DNA from: JAGQPD01 sp020426865
Lineage (GTDB): Bacteria; Planctomycetota; Planctomycetia; Pirellulales; Pirellulaceae
Direction of reading: 5' to 3'
NCBI GenBank assembly: GCA_041399065.1
Contig: JAWKTN010000008.1
Location: 420,189-484,188 of the forward strand
DNA: 64,000 nt
The notes under the pieces: generated by a model
The model's database searches: none
Told to the model about the DNA's origin: nothing
What the model saw: only the letters and a program-made list of their open reading frames with translations
Made by a program: the position numbers and the translations under genes
Part shown: piece by piece, positions 18,309 through 27,090 of the stretch
Layout of the letters: every line of letters begins with the position of its first letter
Position numbering within the stretch: the stretch's first letter is position 1

Positions 18309-19220
18309 CTAGCGATGCACGCCAGCTTGCGGTTGGCTGCGAGCTACCGCCATTTGTCCCAGCACGCGGTCCGCTGCTGCTGCCAGCTCGGGCTGCCTCT
18401 CGCGCGCTTGCTCGGCCGAATATCGCGCATGTTCCCAATGACCGAGGGCGAGTTGTGATTTGGCCATCGCCAACAGGAGTGCACCCGATGGTTCACCCCG
18501 TGCCGCCGCCGCTTCGAAATGCTCGACCGCCTCGTCGTGCCGATCCAAAGCCTGGTAGGCGAGCCCTTCCAACTCGTCGATCCGCCAAGGTTTTTCGTCA
18601 AGATCGTAGAAATCAGCCAAGCGCTGGAGCGTCGACAAAGCCCGTCGTGGGTCGCCACGATGACGATAAAGCTCGGCAATCTCCATCCGGATCTCAGGTG
18701 CCGCATCGTCGCAGCTCAGGGAATGATGATAGGCGTCCAATGCCCCCTGCAGGTCCTCCTGACGCACCAGGATGTCCCCGCGCAGTTTCCACGATCTACC
18801 CGATGTGCGGTCGGCGCGCAACGCTTCGTCGCACGCAGCAAGTGACGCGGTGATGTCTCCGTTGGCCAGGTGCATTTCTCCTAACTGAGCTGTTCGCGTT
18901 GCGTCGGCACCGGACAACCGCACCGCCTGCTCCATTTCCGCAATCGCCCGTTCGCGCGCCCCACGATGCCATAACGCCTCGGCGTAGTACTGGTGCGTCT
19001 GCGGATCCATGGGCCACGCTTCAATCGCCCGCACGAGCTTGATTTCCGCTTCGAGCCAACGACCGCGTTGCAGTGCCTCCAGCCCCTTCTGCGTAAGCTC
19101 TCGCGCAGCAATGATATTGTCGTCGCATGGGGCGCGTCGGCTTAATGTGCGGCATCCCACCAACGCTCCACCCAGCCAAATGGCCAATAACGGGATTGCC
19201 AATGCCATCCCTCTCGCCAT
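18309..19220 (-). CDS. TPR-repeat lipoprotein
   Basis: Protein of about 303 residues from the Met at 19220. The signal IPLLAIWLGGALVGC ends in a lipobox Cys, so it is a predicted lipoprotein. The body is a run of tetratricopeptide repeats (LEALQRGRWLEAEIKLVRAI, QYYAEALWHRGARERAIAEM, DILVRQEDLQGALDAYHHSL, EIAELYRHRGDPRRALSTLQ, GLAYQALDRHDEAVEHFEAA). TPRs mediate protein contacts, so a scaffold role at the envelope is likely. The frame is open up to 19442, but the extra 74 residues look non-natural; the 19220 start follows a purine-rich stretch rich in GGAGG. No enzyme motif is present. Confidence 0.82.
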   Translation of the reverse strand: MARGMALAIPLLAIWLGGALVGCRTLSRRAPCDDNIIAARELTQKGLEALQRGRWLEAEIKLVRAIEAWPMDPQTHQYYAEALWHRGARERAIAEMEQAVRLSGADATRTAQLGEMHLANGDITASLAACDEALRADRTSGRSWKLRGDILVRQEDLQGALDAYHHSLSCDDAAPEIRMEIAELYRHRGDPRRALSTLQRLADFYDLDEKPWRIDELEGLAYQALDRHDEAVEHFEAAAARGEPSGALLLAMAKSQLALGHWEHARYSAEQARERQPELAAAADRVLGQMAVARSQPQAGVHR

Positions 19221-19562
19221 GCCCCCCCTCCCCTCGCACCACCCTCCTCCTCCGCAATACGCGGACTCGGCACGGGCCGTGCGATTTTCGTTGGGCGATG
19301 CAGTGGTGGTGATCATCGAACTGACTGAGCGTGTTGCTTCTTCCGACACCGGCACGGGGCGGAAAATTACCAAATCCACTCGGATCAAGCAAGAAACGAA
19401 AATCCAGCTCGCGTACTCACTCCCCCCCTGTTCACCAACCACCTCTTGGTCAACCAGAGGCGTCGAGCCGGTCGCGTTGGGGCACCTCCAGCACTATACT
19501 CTGTATGGTATTCCTGGATGGGAAACGTCTTATCGGCATTTTGAGATCGGGAAACTCGCTGA

Positions 19563-20021
19563 ATGACCCATTTTTACGATCGGTCGGGAATCCGGTTCGC
19601 CTACCCTGAAAATTGGACGATCTCCGAAGATGATCCGCACGAAGTCCCCCGAACCGTGACCGTCCAGTCCCCTTCCGGGGCCTTCTGGTCGCTCGATATC
19701 CATCCCTTCAGCGTGACACCGGACGAATTGCTCGGCCAAGTCCTCGCCACGCTCCAAGGAGAGTATCCCACGATCGACTCGGAGCTGGCACAAGACTTCG
19801 TTCAACACACGGAACTCCATGGCTACGATGTCAGTTTTTACTGCCTGGATTTCCTCGTTTCGGCGCGGATCCGCAGCTGGCGAAAGGGACACGCTACTTA
19901 TCTGGTCACCTACCAGGCCGAAGACCGCGATTTTGACGAACTTGAGCCTGTATTCCGCGCCATGCTCCATACACTGCTCGATGAACACTCCGCTAGCAGC
20001 ATCGATCGCAACGACGACTAA
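19563..20021 (+). CDS. conserved hypothetical protein, 152 residues
   Basis: Soluble protein of 152 residues with no signal peptide. It opens with a hydrophilic beta-rich pattern (GIRFAYPENWTISED, VTVQSPSGAFWSLDIHPF), then a helix and further strands (YLVTYQAEDRDFDELEPVFRAMLHTL). The start FAYPENW and end of the domain recall the PsbP/DUF1795-type fold in which a short protein begins with a Tyr-Pro-x-x-Trp strand; I offer that as a possibility only. It stands alone on the plus strand, divergent from the TPR lipoprotein gene. No catalytic motif is visible. Confidence 0.7.
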   Translation: MTHFYDRSGIRFAYPENWTISEDDPHEVPRTVTVQSPSGAFWSLDIHPFSVTPDELLGQVLATLQGEYPTIDSELAQDFVQHTELHGYDVSFYCLDFLVSARIRSWRKGHATYLVTYQAEDRDFDELEPVFRAMLHTLLDEHSASSIDRNDD

Positions 20022-20182
20022 CGCTAGAAGGGAGGGAAATTGAATTGTAAGAATTACAATCCCAGCGATCGGCCGATCGTCGTCGATAGCGGTGCTCGCA
20101 TGATAAATCGCGGGCGTCTTAGGATTTTTGCCTGATTCGTGCGGCCGACCGTTGCTTGGCACACGACGTGCATTACTGAGCC

Positions 20183-20263
20183 AAAGTCCCCCGGCTGTCC
20201 CAGCCGTCAAAGTCCCACGGCTGTCCCAGCCCTGACGGACGGTTGGGACAGCCGTGGAATCTT
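20183..20263. repeat. cluster of three dispersed elements, two direct and one inverted
   Basis: Copies at 20183-20205 and 20209-20231 read AAAGTCCC(C/A)CGGCTGTCC then CAGCC. A third, diverged and inverted, lies at 20241-20263 (GGTTGGGACAGCCGTGGAAT then CTT). The middle copy is identical to the one at 10501-10523. Confidence 0.85.
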
Positions 20264-20379
20264 GTGCGGCGGAGGGATCAGGAGGAAGGGTTGAACCGTG
20301 AATCTTAGTGGCAAGCCAGCCCGGTGTTGGTTGGCGCAATATTACATCCCGAATCGGGAATAGGCCCAGTTTTTCACGA

Positions 20380-20418
20380 AAAAAGGGCCGTACGGCGGTG
20401 ATCCGTACGGCCCTTTTT
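20380..20418. terminator. strong intrinsic terminator, 16-bp perfect stem
   Basis: Arms AAAAAGGGCCGTACGG (20380-20395) and CCGTACGGCCCTTTTT (20403-20418) pair perfectly around a 7-base loop, with a T-run on the plus strand and an A-run on the left so it can work on both strands. No gene ends close to it. Confidence 0.85.
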
Positions 20419-20609
20419 CCTTGCTACCACCTTGCGCGGGCCGGACGCTCGGAACCGGTCATTTTGCCCAGAAATCGCAGCTTACGTAGTTGCGGCCGTC
20501 GGACTCGATTCGGTACAATTTTGGAGCGAGTCCGCTGGGGCGCGCGATCATTACCGTGTTTCCCCCGTCTTACGGGGGGCTTCTCTCCCGTAATAGCAGG
20601 TTCACGACC

Positions 20610-20831
20610 ATGGAGCCCAACGACCCGGTAGTTGCCCAAATTGGAGAAACGGCTGGGGCCGTTTGGCAAGCATTGATGGCGGACGGACCGATGAGCGTGG
20701 CCAAGTTGGTACGTGAAGTCGATGCCCCGCGGGATACGGTCATGCAGGCATTGGGATGGCTGGCCCGCGAGGGGAAGTTGATGGTCAGCGAAACGTCGCG
20801 AGGCCGGTTGGTCCAGTTGCGCGGAGAATAA
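20610..20831 (+). CDS. small winged-helix protein (DUF2582-like)
   Basis: Protein of 73 residues from the Met at 20610. It starts MEPNDPVVAQIGETAGAVW, then a helix-turn-helix pattern (PMSVAKLVREVDAPRDTVMQ, ALGWLAREGKLMVSE) and a wing-like ending. This matches the short winged helix-turn-helix family known as DUF2582. The open frame begins at 20490, but the extra 40 residues are unlike the family. The role is probably nucleic acid binding or regulation; no target can be read here. Confidence 0.75.
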   Translation: MEPNDPVVAQIGETAGAVWQALMADGPMSVAKLVREVDAPRDTVMQALGWLAREGKLMVSETSRGRLVQLRGE

Positions 20832-21011
20832 CGGTGATGACGCCGGTTGGGGCGGGGCAAGTTTCGTGGCGAGTGGTCCAAATCATTGGCTCGGCCGTTG
20901 ATCGGGTTATAATGGCGGTAACCACCGGGGGCCGGATTTCCGAGGTGTTGCCAGCAGGCGGTGGGCCTCGGCGAAGAGCCAAGAAGCAGAACAGTAGATT
21001 CGGACTTGCTA

Positions 21012-22769
21012 ATGAAGACAACAAAGGTGGTTTCTTGCGCGCGTGGCGTCATCAACGCGGCCGTCCTTTTCGCCGCTGGGCTGATGTCTTCCGATTGTGG
21101 CGCGGTGGTCATTCGGGACGACGTTGCCAGCAGTGTCTATGAAGCGAACGTGTCGGATTATCCGGCAGCCGGTGTGATGCTGGGGACGACATTCTGCTCT
21201 GGTACATTGATACACCCCGAATGGGTCTTGACGGCGGGACACTGCATTCCCACGGGGACCTCGGATCCTGGCTTCGGGTTTGGCCTGGGAGCGAGTCGAG
21301 CGAATTTGGACACCACTGCCATTGCAGACACGTGGGCGTCAGCTCCCGGATTCGACTTGACTGACTTGGGAAAGGGGCACGACTTTGGTCTGGTACATCT
21401 GACCTCACCCATATTAGATGCGACGCCCGCGCGTCTCTATCGTGGGTCGACAGAACGGTTGAAGGACGTTACTTTCGTCGGATATGGTCAAACCGGAACG
21501 GGATTGACGGGGGCGACCCAGGCGGCTAACGTCGCGCGTGCTGGTGAAAATCGTATCGATCTCTATGGCAACTCAGCGGGGATGACCATCGAAATCATGC
21601 TGGCAGATTTTGACAATCCCAGTACGAGTGCCGACAATCAGTATGGTTCAGCGACACCGCGGCCTTTGGAGGGCATGTTGGCGCCCGGTGACAGTGGCGG
21701 CGGATGGTATATCGTCGACAGTGGAATAACGTACGTGGCCGGTGTCAGTTCCTTTCGGGGCGAGGTTGATGGTCTGGCGAATTCCGACTACGGAGACATC
21801 ATGGGCGCGTCACGCGTGGCCCGCGAATTGACTTGGATCGAAAGCGTGTATGCGGGGACTTATTTCTGGAAGGGAACGACCGGCGACTGGGCAACGACGT
21901 CCAATTGGGATCGCAATCAGTTGCCCGGAGCGAATGCCGCTGCGGTCATCCCAACCGGCACCGTGACGGCCTCGGCCGCGGTATCATTGCCAAATTACAT
22001 CTACGTCGACGGAGCCGGCACGTTTGATATCGGTACCAATACGGGTGCTAAGAACTTGGTTGTCAACGGTGGCGGCAAGCTTGTATTGGGGAGTGGCACC
22101 GTGAACGCCCCCATTTCTGGAGACTATCTCCAATCCGGCGGGACGCTTCGAATGCAAATCAACGGACTGGTCGCCGGGTCACAGCGCGATCAGTTCGTAA
22201 TCGGCGGTGCGGCCACGCTGGGTGGGACCTTGGAATTGCTCAGCAATTCCGGGGGAAGCGGCTATGCCGATCCCACGACTCGCGGCGATGCGAACACCAT
22301 CCCCCTGATCCTTTCAAATGCAGTCAATGGAGCCTTTGATCTTGTGACGTTTGACGGTCATCAGTTGGCCGAAGGGTTAACGTACGTCGGTACCAATCAG
22401 CTTGGTGTGGACGGATTGTTCCGCGAATTGGAATACACCGGAACGTCCGTCGTTGTTTCCAGCTACCTGGCGCTGCCCGGCGATGCCAACGGCGATTCCG
22501 TTGTCGACCTGTCGGACTTTGATATTTGGAATACGCACAAATTCACGACGGGCAATGATTGGTTCTCGGGGGACTTTACCGGCGATGGTACTGTCGACGT
22601 CTCTGACTTCGGCGTTTGGAATAGCAATCGCGACCCGTCATTGAGTGTTCCCGCGATCGCACTGGCCGCCGTTCCCGAACCGGGATCCTGGGGGATGCTG
22701 GTCTTTCTCGGCGCCGTATCGGCTGCACGGTCTCGCCGGTTGCGGATTCCATTTGCCAACCGACGCTAG
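21012..22769 (+). CDS. secreted trypsin-like serine protease with dockerin-like repeats and PEP-CTERM
   Basis: Protein of about 585 residues with a signal peptide. The S1 protease domain (about residues 30-270) has the full triad: His in LTAGHC, Asp in HDFGLVHL, Ser in PGDSGGG. A beta-rich region typical of autotransporter-like planctomycete proteins follows (FWKGTTGDWATTSNWD, KNLVVNGGGKLVLGSGT). Next are two dockerin-like calcium-binding units (DANGDSVVDLSDFDIWNTHK, DFTGDGTVDVSDFGVWNSN). The end is a PEP-CTERM signal: VPEPG, a hydrophobic segment and a basic tail ending RLRIPFANRR. It is therefore exported, then sorted and cleaved by an exosortase encoded elsewhere. I prefer the Met at 21012 over the GTG at 20961 because it begins a normal signal peptide. 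Confidence 0.87.
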   Translation: MKTTKVVSCARGVINAAVLFAAGLMSSDCGAVVIRDDVASSVYEANVSDYPAAGVMLGTTFCSGTLIHPEWVLTAGHCIPTGTSDPGFGFGLGASRANLDTTAIADTWASAPGFDLTDLGKGHDFGLVHLTSPILDATPARLYRGSTERLKDVTFVGYGQTGTGLTGATQAANVARAGENRIDLYGNSAGMTIEIMLADFDNPSTSADNQYGSATPRPLEGMLAPGDSGGGWYIVDSGITYVAGVSSFRGEVDGLANSDYGDIMGASRVARELTWIESVYAGTYFWKGTTGDWATTSNWDRNQLPGANAAAVIPTGTVTASAAVSLPNYIYVDGAGTFDIGTNTGAKNLVVNGGGKLVLGSGTVNAPISGDYLQSGGTLRMQINGLVAGSQRDQFVIGGAATLGGTLELLSNSGGSGYADPTTRGDANTIPLILSNAVNGAFDLVTFDGHQLAEGLTYVGTNQLGVDGLFRELEYTGTSVVVSSYLALPGDANGDSVVDLSDFDIWNTHKFTTGNDWFSGDFTGDGTVDVSDFGVWNSNRDPSLSVPAIALAAVPEPGSWGMLVFLGAVSAARSRRLRIPFANRR

Positions 22770-22781
22770 ACGCGATCGATG

Positions 22782-23294
22782 TCAGCCCTGGCGAACGATT
22801 TTTCGATAAATGACTTTGCTGTCGCCGTCTCCGTAAAAATCCTTCAACGTAGCGGCGATCTCGTAGTTGTTGTTTTCATAAAAAGACCGAGTCGGGGCGT
22901 ATTGCGATCGGCTGGACGTCTCGATATAGATGTGTCTTCCTTGTCGGTCAGCGATGGCCTGCTCCGCCTCCACCAACAGCCGACGCCCTAGCCCGCAACG
23001 TTGCCATGGTGGGGCAACGGCAATCCAGTACAAATCATAGCTGCCAACGGTGCACGCGATTTCCCCGTAGCAACAATAACCCGCGACCGCCCCGTGGTCG
23101 TCGGCGACGATGAACTCGTATCCCGACTCCGCACCTTTGCTCAATCGTTCGGCCACCAGTTCGACGGCGACCGCCACTTCTGCGATGGAGAAGAATCCCG
23201 TTTCGGCCACGATTCGCCCAATTGCCGCCACGTCGGTTGGTCGAACCTGAGTGCGAAACACGAGTGCATTGAGACTAAGTTTTTTTAATACCAT
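22782..23294 (-). CDS. GNAT N-acetyltransferase, last gene of the kamA operon
   Basis: Acetyl-CoA dependent N-acetyltransferase of about 170 residues. The acetyl-CoA loop is visible as QRCGLGRRLL, preceded by LYWIAVAPPW and followed by IYIETSS and FYENNNYEIAATLKDFY, the normal GNAT order. The Met at 23294 is chosen because the longer frame runs into the preceding gene; even so it overlaps the end of the upstream acetyltransferase-deacetylase gene by 20 bases, so translation is coupled. In methanogens and some bacteria a GNAT enzyme partners lysine 2,3-aminomutase to make N-acetyl-beta-lysine. Position in this operon makes that a reasonable hypothesis, but this protein is shorter than typical AblB. 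Confidence 0.85.
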   Translation of the reverse strand: MVLKKLSLNALVFRTQVRPTDVAAIGRIVAETGFFSIAEVAVAVELVAERLSKGAESGYEFIVADDHGAVAGYCCYGEIACTVGSYDLYWIAVAPPWQRCGLGRRLLVEAEQAIADRQGRHIYIETSSRSQYAPTRSFYENNNYEIAATLKDFYGDGDSKVIYRKIVRQG

Positions 23295-25017
23295 CGAGCA
23301 GGCCTGAAAAGAATGACTTGGTGTTCGTACCGAGTGTGCGAGTGCGGTAGCCACCTTCTTGAATAACCAGCAGCGGATAGCCAACGGCGCCAATCATCTG
23401 TCCATTTCTTTCGAAATCCTTTGGAGAAAGTGACCAAGTCCCCGTTGGATCGCCTTTAGCGGGATCCAGCCCGAGTGCAACGACCAGAAACTGTGGGTTG
23501 AATTCGGCAATCAACTCGATCGCCTTGGCGAGTATCTGTCGATAGCGTTCGGGAGTGATCGTCTCGGGCAAGGGAAGATTGACGTTGTATCCGGCACCCA
23601 TACCTTCGCCGGTCTCGTCAGCGAATCCGGTGAAATATGGATACGCAAATTCGGGATCGCCATGTATCGAAATGGTCAGCACATCCGGTCGACAGTAGAA
23701 GATGTCTTGTTGACCGTTGCCATGGTGGTAATCGATGTCCAGGATCGCGACTTTTCCGTGTTGGCTTAAGTAATGCGCCGCGACTGCCGCATTATTAAAG
23801 TAGCAAAAACCACCGTACGAAGCGCGTTCGGCATGATGACCCGGTGGCCTGACCAGTGCATAGGCGACGCGTCTTCCGCTAAGGATCGCGTCGGCTGCGG
23901 CCATCGCGCAGTCGACGGCGCGGCGTGCGGCGGGAAATGCATTGTTGTTGATGGGCGTGAAGGTATCGATGCAGTAGTATCCCGCCAAAACGGACAGTTC
24001 TTTTGGCGGCCGAGTGGCATTTCGAATGGGAAAGACATAGGGATACACCGATTTGTTGGCAGGCGTACTCTCGCATGCACGGCGAAGGTAGTCTACAAGT
24101 TTGTTGCTATGAACGGCCAGGATGTGCTTGATCGGGTACTCCTTGACTCGCAATGGCTCCACCAGCCTTGCTGCTTCCAGTTCCGATTGAATTGCTTTGA
24201 TGCGGACAGGTGCTTCAACGTATCCGCGTTCCTTTACGTGGTGGATGTCGTGTCGGTCACTCACGAACATGGCAATTCGTTCGGATGACCCGCACACGGT
24301 CGGCGCACGAGACTGTTTCTGGCTAGTGTAGCGAGGTTCGCGCAGGTGTACCGGATCATCTCGAAAGGAGCCCAGAACAGTGTGGACATAGTCGGGAGGA
24401 CACAACTCCGCATACTTGCGTTCGAGGATGGCCTGGACGACGCGTTTGGCAAAAGCGATGCGCAGTGGCTTGGCTTTGCCAAGGTCGTCATACACCAGAT
24501 GAGGAAGGCAATCGTCACTCCCACCAGGTACTGGCAGCTCGTAATCGGTGTCCACAATCGGTCGGGCGCCGTATGCTTCGTAAAACTTCAATCGCGCTGC
24601 ATTTTGACGCCTGGTATCGGCATCGGCACAGCGGTGAACGTCGTCGGGAAGGCACTCGAAGAACAGGCCCTCGGCGCGAAGAGACACAACGTCGTCGCGC
24701 AAGCGTTCGTAGAGTGCCGCACCGATGCCCCGTCCCGTGAGTTGTCGGCCGGCCGCGATGTAATCGAGGTAGCAGAAATGAAGTTCCGGCTCGTGGAGGA
24801 CGATTGCGAAGCCGAGTACTTGATGCTTCGTGTTTTCCGCGACGTAAACGATGGTCCGAAATCGTTTGCGAAAAGGGTTTTGCAGCGACTCCGGTAGCCG
24901 CTCTACGTCGTCCTTCGGTGCCGACGGGAATTGTTCCACAAAGATGCGTGTGACTTCTTGCAGCGCCACTCGATTGATTGGCAGAATATTGTCATAGATG
25001 CGACGGATGCGAAACAT
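23275..25017 (-). CDS. GNAT acetyltransferase fused to histone-deacetylase-family amidohydrolase
   Basis: Two-domain protein of 580 residues. The N-terminal ~200 residues form a GNAT-like domain (AGRQLTGRGIGAALYERLRD is the acetyl-CoA loop). The C-terminal ~350 residues are a class II-like deacetylase/acetylpolyamine amidohydrolase with the zinc and catalytic residues in place: RPPGHHAERASYGGFCYFNN, ILDIDYHHGNGQQDIFY, GLDPAKGDPTGTW and IQEGGY. Both putting an acetyl group on and taking it off in one chain is unusual, and suggests a protecting-group step or a reversible modification of an amine such as lysine, beta-lysine or a polyamine. I start it at the Met at 25017, which clears the upstream gene and has GGAT upstream; the frame is open to 25083. 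Confidence 0.87.
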   Translation of the reverse strand: MFRIRRIYDNILPINRVALQEVTRIFVEQFPSAPKDDVERLPESLQNPFRKRFRTIVYVAENTKHQVLGFAIVLHEPELHFCYLDYIAAGRQLTGRGIGAALYERLRDDVVSLRAEGLFFECLPDDVHRCADADTRRQNAARLKFYEAYGARPIVDTDYELPVPGGSDDCLPHLVYDDLGKAKPLRIAFAKRVVQAILERKYAELCPPDYVHTVLGSFRDDPVHLREPRYTSQKQSRAPTVCGSSERIAMFVSDRHDIHHVKERGYVEAPVRIKAIQSELEAARLVEPLRVKEYPIKHILAVHSNKLVDYLRRACESTPANKSVYPYVFPIRNATRPPKELSVLAGYYCIDTFTPINNNAFPAARRAVDCAMAAADAILSGRRVAYALVRPPGHHAERASYGGFCYFNNAAVAAHYLSQHGKVAILDIDYHHGNGQQDIFYCRPDVLTISIHGDPEFAYPYFTGFADETGEGMGAGYNVNLPLPETITPERYRQILAKAIELIAEFNPQFLVVALGLDPAKGDPTGTWSLSPKDFERNGQMIGAVGYPLLVIQEGGYRTRTLGTNTKSFFSGLLDGIKKT

Positions 25018-25031
25018 GGTGAGATCCAGGG

Positions 25032-26084
25032 TTATCTGTGTTGAGCTGACGCTGGAGAACCGTTGGAGGGCGTGCCTCGACAAAGCCCACCCACCAGGAT
25101 TCGTTCGATTGCCCGTTCGAACGGGAGCTCGGCTTGCTGCAATGCCGCGGCAAAACCTGCATCAGGCGAAAGGCACGGGTTGGCGTTGACCTCTAAGATG
25201 TAGGGCTGACCCTTGGTATCAATGCGAAAGTCAACGCGCGCATACCCCGACAATCCGAACAGGCGCCAGCAAGCCTCGGTTAGCGTACGCAGTTGAGCGA
25301 GCAAGGTTTGATCGCTTTCAGCGAAATCAAAACGGCGTGGCGTCAGTTGGTACTCGGCAGAACCGGCATTCCACTTGGCCTCGTAGCCGACGATTTGCGG
25401 CTTACCGGCAGGAAACATCGAAAAGTCAATCTCGGCAGGCGGTAATACGTCACAGCTCGGGCGACCGTCCGCCCCCTGCAACGCCGATAAATTGAATTCG
25501 CGGCCAGCCACGAACGCTTCCAACATCATCTCGTGCTCCACATGACCCGACCGTTCGCGAAACCACGCGTCGCAAGCTTCCTCAGACGTAACCTCGGTGA
25601 CCGCGTCGTCGTCAATACCGACCGAAGCATGTTCCCAGACGGACTTGCAGATGACCCGATCGGGGACACGACCTCCCGGTTCCAGATGCCATCCCACGCC
25701 CGGTTCGTACCAATCGGCTGTCGGAAGGCCGACCAGCCGCATTTGATCTTTTGCCATCAGTTTGCTGCCGCTGGAGAGGATCGCTCGCGTGCCGGCGCCG
25801 GTAAAGGGGATGCGTCTCGCCTCCAGCAGCATCGTCACGAGCGCCATCAAACGATCGGATCCCCCAAGGTTTTCCACGAGGTTGAACACGATATCGGCCC
25901 GCAGGTCGGCAAGTTGCCTGTCCAGCGAAGACAAGTCGAGTGAACACTCTAGCCGCGAAACGCGATGTCCAAGTTGCGTCAATGCGTCGGCCACGGCTTC
26001 CCGTTGCACGTGGACGTCGACGTCGTGTGCGGCCAACTCCGAAACAACTTGATTACAGAGTATAGCGACGTGCATGCGACACAC
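25032..26084 (-). CDS. ATP-grasp ligase (D-Ala-D-Ala ligase-like), B
   Basis: Carboxylate-amine ligase of the ATP-grasp fold, 350 residues. Features: N-terminal Rossmann-like start MHVAILCNQ with LGHRVSRLE, DIVFNLVENLGG, then PFTGAGTRAILSSGSKLMAK; the ATP-binding region with VICKSVWEHASVGID; EAFVAGREFNLSALQ; and the metal site ARVDFRIDTKGQPYILEVNA with NPCLSP. It resembles D-alanine-D-alanine ligase but lies with a paralog and not with cell-wall genes. GTG at 26084 has GGAG six bases upstream; ATG at 26075 is the alternative. It overlaps the preceding ligase gene by about 30 bases. It probably joins an amino acid, perhaps beta-lysine, to another group. Confidence 0.87.
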   Translation of the reverse strand: MCRMHVAILCNQVVSELAAHDVDVHVQREAVADALTQLGHRVSRLECSLDLSSLDRQLADLRADIVFNLVENLGGSDRLMALVTMLLEARRIPFTGAGTRAILSSGSKLMAKDQMRLVGLPTADWYEPGVGWHLEPGGRVPDRVICKSVWEHASVGIDDDAVTEVTSEEACDAWFRERSGHVEHEMMLEAFVAGREFNLSALQGADGRPSCDVLPPAEIDFSMFPAGKPQIVGYEAKWNAGSAEYQLTPRRFDFAESDQTLLAQLRTLTEACWRLFGLSGYARVDFRIDTKGQPYILEVNANPCLSPDAGFAAALQQAELPFERAIERILVGGLCRGTPSNGSPASAQHR

Positions 26085-27081
26085 AGCGCTCCGCCGCGGA
26101 GGCGACGATCTTGGCGATCAATTCTCGGTACGACCATCCCAGTGCCGTCGCCAACATCGGCAGATCGGAATGCGACGGGTGCAACCCAGCCAGCGGGTTG
26201 GCCTCCAGAAACTGCGGCTGTCCCAGGGTATTGGAACGCAGGTCGATGCGGCCTCCATCGCGGCACCCGAGAGTCTGCCATGCCAACAGCGCGAAGCGTT
26301 CCGCGGCCGCAACCTCCGCATCGCGGTCCGGCTTCACCAGACGATACTCCACCAGCGATTCACAACGTTCCTTGTTTTCATAAGAGTAGACATCGGGTTC
26401 CGCCTGATCGCGTAGCACAATTTCCAACGTTCCCAATACGGTGGCCTGTTTGCCTGTCCCAAGTACCCCAACGGTAAACTCCCGCCCCGGTAGGAATTGC
26501 TCGATCAATACCGGTTGGGAGAACCGCTTTAGCAACTGCTCGCACTGGTCGGCTAGTTCGCATACGGAATTCACTCGCGATTGCGGCGTAACTCCCTTGC
26601 CGGTACCTTCGGCGACCGGCTTGGCGAATGCGGGAAATTCCCAGTCGGCATCGCGAATCGTGTCGAGCTCGTCCTGATCGTGAATAACACAAAAACGTGG
26701 AGTGGGGACACCGGCCTGTTCCACGATCGTTTTGGTTAGGGCCTTTTGTAAACAAAGCGACATCACCAGCGGATCGGCGAACGTATAAGCAATATCGTAG
26801 GCTTCCAGGATCGCCGGTACCTGCGCTTCACGCCCTGGACCGTGGAGCCCTTCGCAGATATTGAATACCAAGTCCCACGGTTGGCTTCCGTCCGGCCAGC
26901 TTGCCAACTGCTGGACCAATTGTCGCGCATTTCCAATTCGTTGCACTGTATGACCGATAGATGTTAATGCGTCCTCGATCGCGTCGATCGTGTCGGGACG
27001 GTCGAACTCGGCCGTCTCCTCCTCGCTGTAACCGGCCGCGAGGTATTCGTTTCTCAAGTCGTAAGTAAAACCAATTCGCAT
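26053..27081 (-). CDS. ATP-grasp ligase (D-Ala-D-Ala ligase-like), A
   Basis: ATP-grasp ligase of 342 residues, paralogous in layout to its neighbour. Key parts: MRIGFTYDLRNEYLAAGYSE, then DLVFNICEGLHGPGREAQVP, IAYTFADPLVMSLCLQKALTK, ATP-binding FPAFAKPVAEGTGKGV, EQFLPGREFTVGVLG and the metal-ligand segment GGRIDLRSNTLGQPQFLEAN with PLAGLHPSHSDLP. The VFN-E-LHGPGRE pattern is typical of D-Ala-D-Ala ligase-like enzymes acting on amino acids. The start has GAGG eight bases upstream, and the gene follows the YkgJ-type gene after nine bases. With a second ligase next door the pathway could make a small peptide or condense two different amino compounds. Confidence 0.88.
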   Translation of the reverse strand: MRIGFTYDLRNEYLAAGYSEEETAEFDRPDTIDAIEDALTSIGHTVQRIGNARQLVQQLASWPDGSQPWDLVFNICEGLHGPGREAQVPAILEAYDIAYTFADPLVMSLCLQKALTKTIVEQAGVPTPRFCVIHDQDELDTIRDADWEFPAFAKPVAEGTGKGVTPQSRVNSVCELADQCEQLLKRFSQPVLIEQFLPGREFTVGVLGTGKQATVLGTLEIVLRDQAEPDVYSYENKERCESLVEYRLVKPDRDAEVAAAERFALLAWQTLGCRDGGRIDLRSNTLGQPQFLEANPLAGLHPSHSDLPMLATALGWSYRELIAKIVASAAERCVSHARRYTL

Positions 27082-27090
27082 CTGCGAGCC

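Larger units (their letters stand above)
20022..20609. other. 588-bp gene-free region with repeats and an orphan terminator
   Basis: No coding frame here looks real. The stretch holds three copies of the 23-bp dispersed element (20183-20263) and a very strong intrinsic terminator (20380-20418) about 360 bases beyond the last stop codon. This leaves room for a non-coding RNA or a decayed gene between 20264 and 20380, but I cannot assign one. Confidence 0.6.

Noticed and set aside
18041..18853. 270-residue open frame on the plus strand, Arg/Pro rich
   Set aside because: It lies opposite the TPR lipoprotein gene for most of its length and has the composition of an antisense shadow; no domain or ribosome-binding site.
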